A stretch of DNA of 26,014 nucleotides from Fomitopsis serialis (Eukaryota > Basidiomycota > Agaricomycetes > Polyporales > Fomitopsidaceae). The stretch spans positions 1 to 26,014 of the forward strand of contig NW_025955468.1 of assembly GCF_022376445.1 (NCBI RefSeq), written 5' to 3'. A program made the position numbers and the translations under genes. Positions 9,921 to 19,371 of this stretch are shown here, one piece after another (position 1 is the first letter of the stretch; each line of letters opens with the position of its first letter). Below the pieces are notes generated by a model. It saw only the letters and a program-made list of their open reading frames with translations. It did no database searches and was not told the origin of the DNA.

Positions 9921-11589
9921 CTAATGCGATGGTCCTGCAGTGGCTCCCGATTCGGCTTCATCGACAGTAGCCTCCAAGGCCAACTGAATCGCGCGATGTA
10001 TGGCGCTGCGAGTCAGAACCTTCGGTTCGCCCGTTTCGAGACTCTCGGCCCCGGAATGGAAGCTGTAACATCACAGATCAGTTCTGATTGCGTTAATGAT
10101 GGTAAAAGATACTATACCGTGCTTCGTTATGAAGTTTCGTACGAATCTTGAGTAACACACGATGTGCGTCGTCACTGAAGGTATCAAAAGCCTCTAAACT
10201 GGCCTTGTGTGTTTCGTACACAGGTCTGTAATCGTCAGCCGTGAAGTGGACCTCAGTACGAGTGCCTGTTCCCCATTCGTCGATGCCACATTCGATCTGG
10301 GTTTAGTATCAGTAACAAGCTACAATGCCATTGCCTAGCAACACGCACCGCAGCGAGTACGAAGGCAAACGTCTCGATAGAGATGGGGTTGAAGTATGGG
10401 TAGAGTCGTACGCCTTCATCATGCTTGTTGACGAACCACATTGCATTGATGGCCTTCTGGATGATGGGGTGCTCATACATGCCCTTGCGCAGCGTGCGGG
10501 ATAGCTCGCCCAGTGCCGGTTCCTTCAGCAGGAAGTGAGATGAGTCACGTCCCGGAGAATCAAGTCAAGGAGTGAATGAAATACCTTGTAAACAAAGGCG
10601 TAGTCGTCCTTCAGGTTCTCGGCGCGCTCGCGATTCTGGATGATGGTCGTCCTAGCAGACCCACCCTCGAAACCATACAAACTCTCGACAAGAGGTTTGA
10701 TCTTCCCTTTGAGCTCACCGCGGACTTGCGATGTACGCTTTGTGATCTGTTGAGAATGTTAGTAGGTCAATCACATGATACTAGGAGAAAGACAAACAAT
10801 CTTGACGATAACCGGAGTCGCAGCTACATTGACGTCGAGTTGCTTGCAAGCTTCACCCCACGCAAACTGCGCCCACTGTACTTCCAATGCATGGTCCGGG
10901 TACGGGTTGACAGCCGAGATCTGGCACCTGTAGATCTTCGTTGCGAGTCCCAGAATCTCCTGGACTTCTTCATCGTAATCCCGTGCACGAGGGCGACCAC
11001 TGTTGCCTGCATTGACAGGCCGAGCACGTGGAGCATCCACGTCAACTAAAACGAAGTGCAGACTGAGTCATGCAGTGACAACTTAGGCTAAATTGTACAC
11101 ACCGGTGGTAGGGCCATCATCGTCATCATGACCATCAGCAGAGTCAACCTCGGGACCCTCATCTCCACTGATCTCGTCAGCAGAGTGGTTCCCAACCTGT
11201 CCACCCTCGTTGAGGTCGGACGATGACCCATGATCTCCAGCATCTTGTTCGGCATTGAGCAAAGCCTCCTGCACGTTGTTAGCTTCGTCAACAAACTCGT
11301 CCTCGTCGCTTGAGTACTGATCCTGAGGCAAGGCCTCGGTCCGAGTCGAGCGAGCCTGGCTGGGGGTGTGTGATTGCCCTATGTTCGACTGTAGGCCACC
11401 AGAAGATCAAGAACATTGGGACAATGACTCACCAGCACTTGGACGAACATTGTGAAGCTGGATAGGAACAACTACCGGAGGGCTCGGAGAATGAGAAGGC
11501 TCAAAACGCCGAGGGACAGGCGCAGGCGGAACCTTCGTCCTTCGCTGTACCAGCGTCCGGAACGGCACAGGCTTCAGTGTCGAAGCCGT
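9921..11589 (-). CDS. DUF6532-domain protein, 5'-truncated by the LTR retrotransposon
   Basis: DUF6532 proteins are abundant in Agaricomycetes and have no known function. Seven exons on the minus strand (11589-11433, 11378-11103, 11045-10798, 10746-10585, 10522-10349, 10296-10118, 10062-9921) join in frame with GT-AG introns of 51-62 nt into 446 codons including the TAG, without a single frame break. The order is a Pro/Arg-rich N-terminal part (VPPAPVPRRFEPSHSPSPP), an acidic Asp/Glu/Ser/Gly stretch, then the domain from RARDYDEEVQEIL through ITKRTSQVRGELK, YPYFNPISIETFAFVLAAI and EVHFTADDYRPVYETH. Upstream the reading frame stays open to base 11589, where the LTR begins, and no start ATG is present. 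Ending the last exon without splicing would give a short unnatural tail, so I favour the spliced end at 9921. The gene is probably inactivated by the insertion. Confidence 0.85.
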
Positions 11590-12569
11590 TGATACGCCTC
11601 TAGGCTATCTAAGCCCCGAAAACACAATCTAGGCCTCTACGATGCTCCGAAGCTCTTAGAAGATCCACTACAACTGTTCGAAGATTTCGAAGTTCGTAGC
11701 CAACCCTGGCTCACCTTAGAAGACTATCCGCGACCTTCCGGCACCTCAGTGACGCTATAGGAGCACCTACCCACCTATCTAGACGACCCCAGAGCACGCA
11801 GGTCACTCGAAGATACACTATGTGTTAGAAGACACTCGAACATGTTAGAAGACGTGCTACGGTGTTAGAAGATCTCCTGCGAGACCATAGGATGCTACAG
11901 GATGTCCAGTGAGTCCTTGCAGGTCGTCTCACATCCTCGACGAGTGGTCTCGGTTTCCGGCGTCATGTGATAGCCGGTCGGCCTTCGGACCACTGGTTAG
12001 CGAGCCCGAGAGCAGTTGTCACGTGTTAGAAGCCATAGCCGGATGTTTGGGGCCGTCGGAGCTCCGTAGTGGTAATAGCCGTGTTTCCCTGTATATACTC
12101 TGGGACTGGTTCCCTTCGAATCTCAGAGACCCCCTTACCCTCTCAATCTCACCTCGCGTCGGCGAGGTTCGTCAGCCAGTCAGTACGTTCGAAAGTCAGC
12201 AAGTTCGCCAGTCAGTCAGTACGTTCGAAGTCAGTCAGTCAGTTCGCCAGTACGTTTGCCAGCTCGTAGTTGCCCCGAGAGGCTCTACACTTCTTCTCCT
12301 GCCGTCGCTCGCCTCTCTTGTCACCGTTCGTTCGACACGTCTGCCGAAACCCTCCCTCCTACCTCCGAGGCTTAGCCCTCGTCTTCGAACAGTCTTCGAC
12401 ATCTTCGAAGCTCTCCCACGTCGTTCGGAGTCTTGTCCGTCCTCCTCCTTCTTACCTAGACCACTGTACAGTCCCCCGTACATCTCATAGACTCAGAGGC
12501 CTCGCATACCACTGCTCGACCTCACGGTTGGGTTTTTGTGTGGCTTTTGTGTTCTTTTCGGTCGCGTCA
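11590..12569 (+). repeat. 5' LTR
   Basis: 980 bp, TG...CA termini, nearly identical to 16637-17617. A TATA-like GTATATAC lies at 12091-12098 and probably marks the core promoter at the U3/R boundary. A run of CAGTCAGTACGTTCGAAGT-type minisatellite follows at about 12172-12262, then a pyrimidine-rich U5-like part. Confidence 0.95.
12172..12262 (+). repeat. Minisatellite inside the 5' LTR
   Basis: Imperfect ~30-bp units built from CAGTCAGTACGTTCGAAGT and CAGCAAGTTCGC blocks. The 3' LTR carries a differently arranged version at about 17215-17305, so this block changes copy pattern between LTRs. Confidence 0.8.
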
Positions 12570-12572
12570 TCT

Positions 12573-12588
12573 TGGAGCCCACCGCGAG
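12573..12588 (+). other. Putative primer-binding site
   Basis: TGGAGCCCACCGCGAG starts three bases after the end of the 5' LTR. The TGG beginning is complementary to the CCA end of a tRNA, as expected for minus-strand priming. Which tRNA is used cannot be decided from the window. Confidence 0.75.
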
Positions 12589-12598
12589 GGGGATATAG

Positions 12599-15500
12599 AG
12601 CAAGATTCCGCCGCGTCGGAACTTCGAAGTCAACCCTGAAGACTACCGAGACTACGAAAGTCCTCTCCTCGCACTCGCTATCGACAGTAGACTAGGTCCC
12701 CGATCAGCCGCCGCCTTTCGCAGGCATAGCAACCCTCTCCCAGGACCTTCGACTATCCCCTCTTCGCCCGAAAACGTCGAGCTTGTCCCCGATCACGACG
12801 ATCCGGAACGCTCCGTTCGAGACCAAGTGCCTACTACCCCATCCCATTCCAGACGTGCTCGAAGACTCTTGCTTGCAGACGACTTAGAGGCACTAGTCTT
12901 CGGATCCCCTCTACCGCTTCTAACACCATCACCACCTCTCGAAGGAGAGGAACCCACCTCAGCCACAGTCACCACGCGTAGAGGATCTTCCACCTCACGT
13001 CTACCCATACCCACCAGTCGTAGAGTGTCGTCAGTCCCTCCAGGACCAGAGCAGTCCGCACCGCGACGGACTTCGACCGTCGACACCCCTAACCCTTCGA
13101 ACACTTCGACAATACCTTCGAACATTTCAACAATCCCTTCTATCGCTTCGCCAACTCCTTCTAACACTTCGAAGCTGAGTCCGAATATGACCGACGCAGG
13201 AGCACCAGCCTCGAAGGCGGCTTCAATGCCTGCACGCGGACACTCCACTGCACCTGTCTTTGACGAGTCAGAACCTTTCTCATTCAACCGCTTTTTCCAA
13301 GACCTTGAAACACACTTCGCACGATGCCGAGTTACCGACGACTCCGACAAGAAGTCATGGGCAGTTCGCTACCCTCATATCCGCGTCTCCGACCTATGGA
13401 TGATGCAGCCAACATTCAAGGATGCTACGAAGCCCTACGAGGAGTTCGTGACCGCCCTACGAGCACTCTATCCTGGAGCTGATGACGAGCACAAGTACTC
13501 GCTCGCTGATCTCGACACAGTCGTCCATGATCGCATAGAACTCGGGATGACCAATGCCCTCCACCTCGCTGCCTACTACCGCGACTTCTACATGATTTCG
13601 GAGTACCTGATCGCTCGAGGTTCGCTTTCGACACTCGAACAAGATCGGAAGTTCCAGCAAGGCTTTCCGAATACGCTCTGGGGTCCCATCGAGCAGCGCC
13701 TGTTCATGCGGAACCCTGACCGCTCTCGAAGGAAGCCCTGGACGTTCGCAGAGATCTACGAGTCAGCACAGTGGGTGTTAGATGGTCCTACACCAGCTTC
13801 GACCTTTCGGCAAGCTAGTCCCCCTATGCCTACACCACACCCGCTGCGTCTATCCTGCCATCCCCACCTGTGACCACGAAGTTCGAAGACCTCCTACCAT
13901 TGCTACAGATGCTGATCAAGACCCTCGAGGCCCAGCAGTCTCACAGCCGGTCAGCTGAATTCTCGAACAGTCGTGACAGCCCTCGGTGCTTCTATTGCGG
14001 ACGTTCGGGATGTTGGATCGGTGACTGCGAGATGTTCGAAGAAGACAGGAAGAAGGGCCTGTGTCGACGGAACCCCGATGGCAAGATCGTCTCGTTCGAC
14101 AACCGCTTCATGAGTCGCCGAGACAGGAGACCCTCCGAGACGCTATCTACGAACATGCACGTCGTTCGAGCAAGTTAGGACTCAGTTCGTCGTCTTCGAG
14201 TGGTTCAGGCAGTGCTATGCAAGGCGCTACAGCCATGCAGTTGCTCTATGAAGCAGTCAAGAGTCCGCCTATCCCTACGCATGCCCTCGACATTGGAGAG
14301 ATGCTAGCCTGCATGGACGCCCAGCTATCACGGTTGACGGAGATCTATGCTCGGGAACAGCATAAGCAGACCGTTGTCGACCGAGTTGTCATCGAGAAGC
14401 ATCCCCTACGCTCGAACACCCACCTGGCTGATCAACCACTACTACCCATGACGTGTTCGAAGTTTTCGGAGCGAGCCCCAAACTGCCTGTCATGTTCGAA
14501 GACAGACCAAGTACCCTAGCGCCTGCGCCAGTCGTCCGACCTACCATCGACACCGAGAGTCCCGCTTTCCCATCTGCAAATGTTCGAGACATGACCTACG
14601 CACCTCCTCCCACCCAACGTTTCGAAGCGACCCTACGAAGTTCGAAGCGAGCCCTCGAAATTTCGAAGCATCTCCCACGAAGCGACAGAGCCGAGCCAGC
14701 TTCTTTATAGCACAGCCCCCGCCCCAGCTTGCCGAACTGGCTGTCGAGTCCTCATTGAACACTCCGTGTGTACCATTGACATCTGAGGAGCTTCGAAAAT
14801 TGCCTTCGTACCTTCGCGACCGATACTGGGCAGCACTGACGCCTCGGACGGCGGAGCGCAAGACGAACCAGGCGTCTACAAACACTGCAGCTATGGAACC
14901 ACTTTCGAACTACAGCCTTATGATCGAAGACACTTCCCCAGCTGTCACCGTGTTAGGGGACCTTCCGGAGGGCAGCCTTACGTTAGAAGAGACTCCTACG
15001 TCTTCGAAGTCTTCAGACATACGACCTACATCTTCGAAATCTTCGGACAGTCGACCTACGTCTCCGAGATTGTCAGATGACCAACCTGCACCTCCGAAAT
15101 GTTCGGACTATCGACCTATGTCTTTGAAGCCTTTGAACGGTGATCTCCCCACGTCGACGGAATCTTTGAGTGCTCCTACGACATTGGACACTCCGCCTAT
15201 CTCTCCGAAATGGCCAGATCATGCCCTACGTCTCCGAAATCTTCGAACGGTCAAGCCATGTCTCCGAGATTTTTGGACTATCAACAGATGTCTTCGAACA
15301 ATCTCTCTACGCTGATGGAATCCTTGAACACTCCTACGACGTTTGACACCCCTTCTATCCCTTCAGAATTGCAACACCACGCTCCTACGTCTCAAGAATC
15401 TTCGAACTTTCGAGCTACATCTCTGAGATTGTCAGACCACCATCCCAGGTCTACGAAATCTTCGAAGCCTCTTATGCCATTTCTAGAATCGTCGAACTGT

Positions 15501-16439
15501 CCCCTCCCATCTCCGGAACCTTCCGACCTTCCTGCTATGCCTCCGAAATCATTGGATGCTTATGCTTACGCTCCGAAAAGTTCGGACTATCTTTCTGCAA
15601 CTACGACGCCTTTGGATCCTCCTATGATGTCTACCCCCACTCCTTCGATGTTGCCAGACTCTGCTCCTACGTCTTCGAAGTTACCGTGCGCTGTGCTACC
15701 GCCAAAATCTTCGAACACTCCTACGATGGATGGCCTGTCACCTCCACTGGCTACTATGTTGCCCGAGCATGACGAGCAGCCCATGCTTCCCTCCCCGCCC
15801 CGCCCGTCTCTTGTATCTATCTCTGCGCTGACCGAGGACGGTCACAATTTCAGTAAGGGGGAGGATCACCACGACCACTTGGTAGTACCATCACCAGACA
15901 CGCCTCGAAAGCTAGACCCACACCTCGAAGACGTCGAACATACCCTATTGCTCTCGCAACCAGCAGGTCCACCCAAACACGTGTCGAGAGTCTTCTACAT
16001 GTGTGTGGTGCTGTTCGTCACTGCCGCACTGTTTTTCGCTTTTGGAGACAATCTATGGCCATGGGATCGACGTGGAGTGCATGAACAACAACTCCGAACG
16101 TTCGAAGACACGTACCTAGTCCTACCACCCGACATGGCCCCAGACCCAACAAACCTAATCGTTCGTAGAGTGAATACCTTGCAAAGATGCCCGCTGCACC
16201 TCGGGGTCGAGCCTGAGCGTTACGAGACAGTCAGGGACCTCGACTTCCTTCGAGACGACCTAGAGCAAGCTCCGAACATGTCAGTCAGGCAGTCACCCAA
16301 TGCAAAGACGAGACCTCGCAGTGTACCGCTGGCTAGAGAGAAGGAGAAGGAGTCTACGATGTCCCTAGGAGCCTCCGAACACTTCGAAGATGCATTCGAC
16401 AAGCTGGATGCAGACAGTGTTTTGCACGAAGACAGCTAG
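12599..16439 (+). CDS. Long Gag-derived ORF of the retroelement (about 1,280 codons if five 1-nt deletions are allowed)
   Basis: The frame opens after a TAG at 12596-12598. It runs through a Pro/Ser-rich N-terminal part, the Gag core from about 13255 (FNRFFQDLETHFARCRV ... LWGPIEQRLF), a zinc knuckle at 13987-14028, then Ser/Pro repeats (about 14990-15720) and a hydrophobic segment at about 15990-16055 (VFYMCVVLFVTAALFFAFG), ending at a TAG at 16437-16439. Five frame changes near 13825, 14115, 14445, 14700 and 15205-15220 are all one missing base in the same direction, so a single ORF is likely. No in-frame ATG precedes 13187; initiation may be non-AUG or further 3'. No protease, RT or integrase motif was found. 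The tail after the knuckle is unrecognised; a single-pass membrane topology is inferred from hydrophobicity only. Confidence 0.75.
13987..14028 (+). other. Gag zinc knuckle, CCCC variant
   Basis: CFYCGRSGCWIGDC reads as C-X2-C-X4-C-X4-C. The usual retroviral-type knuckle has His at the third ligand (CCHC); here TGT (14011-14013) encodes Cys. It should still be able to bind zinc. It lies in the frame that follows the first frame break of the Gag ORF. Confidence 0.85.
14990..15720 (+). repeat. Coding tandem repeat, ~10-residue Ser/Pro/Lys unit
   Basis: Degenerate 30-bp units of the TCTTCGAAGTCTTCGGAC type encode P-T-S-S-K-S-S-D-x-R and variants. The first copies (14994-15100) are the most regular, later ones drift and lengthen. 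The stretch is expected to be disordered. Its frame crosses the break at about 15205-15220. Confidence 0.85.
15827..15864 (+). repeat. Internal copy of the PPT-proximal motif
   Basis: GCTGACCGAGGACGGTCA followed by ATTTCAGTAAGGGGGAGGA nearly duplicates 16600-16636. Both copies have a short stem (TGACCG/CGGTCA, AGGA loop) directly before the purine tract. This copy lies inside the long ORF, where it encodes LTEDGHNFSKG. Confidence 0.85.
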
Positions 16440-16599
16440 GGTCTTCTATGGTGCTAGACGACCTGTTCCCGCCATAGGGGGCGACGATACCACCCAAGCA
16501 ATCCTTAGTTCACGTCCTACCTCCATTTTCAACCATCCCTCGCCTTCTACCGACCCCGGTGGTCCTCTACGAAACAAGCACCCTTCATCTGCTATACCC

Positions 16600-16636
16600 G
16601 CTGACCGAGGACGGTCAGGATTTCAGTAAGGGGAGA
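16600..16636 (+). other. Polypurine tract and preceding hairpin
   Basis: CTGACCG-AGGA-CGGTCAG can form a 7-bp stem with a 4-nt loop. It is followed by GATTTCAGTAAGGGGAGA, ending immediately before the TGATACG of the 3' LTR. This is the expected place of the plus-strand primer. Confidence 0.85.
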
Positions 16637-17617
16637 TGATACGCCTCTAGGCTATCTAAGCCCCGAAAATGCAATCTAGGCCTCTACGATGCTCCGAAGC
16701 TCTTAGAAGATCCACTACAACTGTTCGAAGATTTCGAAGTTCGTAGCCAACCCTGGCTCACCTTGGAAGACTATCCACGACCTTCCGGCACCTCAGTGAC
16801 GCTATAGGAGCACCTACCCACCTATCTAGACAACCCCAGAGCACGGAGGTCACTCGAAGATGCACTATGTGTTAGAAGACACTCGAACATGTTAGAAGAC
16901 GTGCTACGGTGTTAGAAGATCTCCTGCGAGACCATAGGATGCTACAGGATGTCCAGTGAGTCCTTGCAGGTCGTCTCACATCCTCGACGAGTGGTCTCGG
17001 TTTCCGGTGTCATGTGATAGCCGGTCGGCCTTCGGACCACTGGTTAGCGAGCCCGAGAGCAGTTGTCACGTGTTAGAAGCCATAGCCGGATGTTTGGGGC
17101 CGTCGGAGCTCCGTAGTGGTAATAGCCGTGTTTCCCTGTATATACTCTGGACTGGTTCCCTTCGAATCCCAGAGACCCCCTTACCCTCTCAATCTCACCT
17201 CGCACCGGCGAGGTTCGTCAGTCAGCCAGTACGTTCGAAGTCAGCAAGTTCGCCAGTCAGTCAGTACGTTCGAAGTCAGCAAGTTCGCCAGTCAGTCAGT
17301 ACGTTCGCCAGCTCGTAGTTGTCCCGAGAGGCTCTACACTTCTTCTCCTGCCGTCGCTCGCCTTCCTTGTCACTGTTCGTTCGACACGTCTGTCGAAACT
17401 CCCCCTCCTACCTTCGAGGCTTAGCCCTCGTCTTCGAACAGTCTTCAACATCTTCGAAGCTCTCCCACGTCGTTCGGAGTCTTGTCCGTCCTCCTCCTTC
17501 TTACCTAGACCACTGTACAGTCCCCCGTACATCTCATAGACACAGAGGCCTCGCATACCACTGCTCGACCTCACGGTTGGGTTTTGTGTGGCTTTTGTGT
17601 TCTTTTCGGTCGCGTCA
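16637..17617 (+). repeat. 3' LTR
   Basis: 981 bp, same termini as the 5' LTR. It differs by scattered transitions, a rearranged minisatellite near 17215-17305 and two single-base differences in homopolymers (near 17150 and 17582). A TATA-like GTATATAC is at 17138-17145. Its last base abuts the tandem repeat that follows. Confidence 0.95.
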
Positions 17618-18225
17618 ACGGATACGGCCGATGCGTGCGGGTACGGCCGATGCGGACAGATACGACCGACGGGTACGGATACCACCATCCGTCGCACACC
17701 AATACGATGCCGGGCTTGACCACCCCAGCAACCACGCACCGGTGCGTACGGATACGGCCGATGCGTGCGGGTACGACTGATGCGTACAGATACGACCGAC
17801 GGGTACGGATACCACCATCCGTCGCACACCAATACGATGCCGGGCTTGACCAGCCCCAGCAACCACGCACCGGTGCGTACGGATACGGCCGATGCGTGCG
17901 TGTACGACTGATGCGTACAGATACGACCGACGGGTACGGGTACCACCATCCGTCGCACACCAATACGATGCGGCTTGACCAGCCCCAGCAACCACGCACC
18001 GGTGCGTACGGATACGGCCGATGCGTGCGGGTACGACTGATGCGTACAGATACGACCGACGGGTACGGGTACCACCATCCGTCGCACACCAATACGATGC
18101 CGGGCTTGACCAGCCCCAGCAACCACGCACCGGTGCGTACGGATACGGCCGATGCGTACGGATACGACCACCCGTCGCACAGCAATACGGTGAACGCATG
18201 TCCGGCTTGACCAGCCCCAACAAGC
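17618..18225. repeat. Tandem repeat, ~130-bp unit, about 4.5 copies
   Basis: Unit starts (ACGGATACGGCCGATGCG) occur at 17618, 17748, 17879, 18008 and 18139, giving periods of 129-131 bp. The last unit is shortened and diverged. Each unit has a first half of three ~19-20-bp sub-repeats (TACGG/TACGA + CGATGCG or CTGATGCG) and a second half ending GCAACCACGCACCGGTGCGT. It is open in several frames on both strands, so the long ORFs through it are artefacts. Confidence 0.93.
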
Positions 18226-18862
18226 AGGACCACTCGGTGAGTACCCGCTAGGCGCCCACCGGAACGTGAACCAGCACACAGTGCGCAAGGGCCCGTTGAC
18301 CAGCAGCCCGACAGGCCTCAGTCCAATGCGTACAGGCACGTCGAGGATGACCCTACCACATCGCTCCCGAGGATTGCTGGGCCGCCAAGCACCAACATCC
18401 CATGCAGGAGTATCGATCGTTCCAGAATTCACGATGCGCCTCCCTGACCAGCTCGCCGCATACACACGATGAGCCTACGCGCCTTAGACCACGCAAGCAC
18501 AATTTGAGCCCGAGCTCATGGAGCAGTGCCGGACGTACGGAAGATCGACATGCATGTAGCTCGCGCGAGCCTGATGTAGTGCCCAGGTAGTATTGAATTG
18601 TACGGCGGTTGTATTCAGTACAATAATATGTGGTTCTTAACGACTATGACGTGGCTGATCTGTCTGCTGATCTGAGTTGTCTAACACTAGTAGCCTCGCA
18701 GTGCTCGATAAGGTTGGTAGAGGATCGTATTCGCAGTCCAGGAGGCAGGGTAGGGCAGGATGCACCACTGCGATCAAGAGGCTATGTGGGTCTGTCAAGG
18801 GTACTAGACGTGACTCCGCGGCGCCGCGACTTCACTGCCACCCTTTTGCTAACTTCATAGTC
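18226..18862. other. Stretch after the tandem repeat, no recognised gene
   Basis: About 640 bases. Short open frames on both strands show no known family and no match I can see to the missing 5' part of the DUF6532 gene. A 7-bp inverted pair ATTGTAC/GTACAAT occurs near 18596-18624. The last ~180 bases may belong to an upstream part of the dioxygenase-like fragment. Confidence 0.4.
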
Positions 18863-19147
18863 ATGAACCTGAGCCATGTGGGGATCTCCGCTAGCAACCT
18901 ATGCAGCGATATCTCAACAGTTCCGATCGACAGAGGCGAACTTGTGTTCAAGTTGTATGAACCAGGTCTGGTCATACTACCTCTTCGCAACGGCGATTTC
19001 GTGATATTTCCATCGTGCAAATTGACGCATTTAAACTCACACTTCAAAGGTCGTCGGGCTTTCATTGTATTGCACACGGACAGAGAAATGATTAAGTGGC
19101 TGGAGGAGCGCAATGGTTGCTCTACTAACGCCACTTTTATTTATTAG
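18863..19147 (+). pseudogene. 2OG-Fe(II) dioxygenase-like C-terminal half-domain, orphan fragment
   Basis: A 94-codon frame from the first ATG to a TAG. GELVFKLYEPG, then LRNGDFVIFPSCKLTH, then FKGRRAFIVLHTD follows the second half of a double-stranded beta-helix: the distal iron-binding His (in KLTH) and the Arg that holds 2-oxoglutarate (in KGRR) can both be assigned. The first half with the HxD motif is not found upstream, only broken frames (18677-18862). Fungal genomes carry many related oxygenase copies, often near transposons. I call it a fragment; a spliced gene with undetected upstream exons is the alternative. Confidence 0.5.
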
Positions 19148-19371
19148 TATCTACATAGCTTCACTCGTCCTCACTCAACTTGCGCGTTTTGGCGAATACC
19201 ATGAGCGCTTTCCCATGGTTGACAGCGCTCGGACTCTATGAACATCACTCACATCGATCGTTGAAGTTCGCAGCGTCTACGTAAAATTCCACGGTGCGTC
19301 TCTTGTTTCTCATATCACTACAGTCTATCCTCTGTCTTTCCTCTCTCCGTGTTCTGGCTACGTATTCAGGC

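Larger units (their letters stand above)
11590..17617 (+). mobile_element. LTR retrotransposon (Ty3-like Gag, no pol), about 6.0 kb
   Basis: Two direct LTRs (11590-12569 and 16637-17617) begin TGATACG and end GCGTCA. A PBS-like TGGAGCCCACCG lies 3 nt after the 5' LTR, and a purine tract AGTAAGGGGAGA ends exactly at the 3' LTR. The 4.07-kb interior carries a Gag-type frame with a zinc knuckle and long extra coding sequence, but no protease, reverse transcriptase, RNase H or integrase motif. The element is therefore non-autonomous. The LTRs differ at roughly two dozen sites by eye, mostly transitions, so the insertion is not brand new. No target-site duplication is visible: GCCGT on the left, ACGGA on the right. 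Confidence 0.93.

Noticed and set aside
10093..10117. Unspliced end of the DUF6532 gene at a TAA at 10093-10095
   Set aside because: A GTATAG donor at 10117 and a TTACAG acceptor at 10063 join in phase to a 142-nt exon with a natural helical C terminus ending at 9921, which is a better gene end.
15587..16402. Minus-strand ORFs within the retroelement tail (15587-15784, 16220-16402)
   Set aside because: They are antisense shadows of the long forward frame, with composition mirrored from the Ser/Pro repeats.
17296..18465. 389-codon minus-strand ORF and 208-220-codon ORFs in other frames
   Set aside because: They run through the ~130-bp tandem repeat, which happens to lack stops in several frames on both strands, and into LTR sequence. 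The peptides are repeats of RIRTHRPYP type with no domain.
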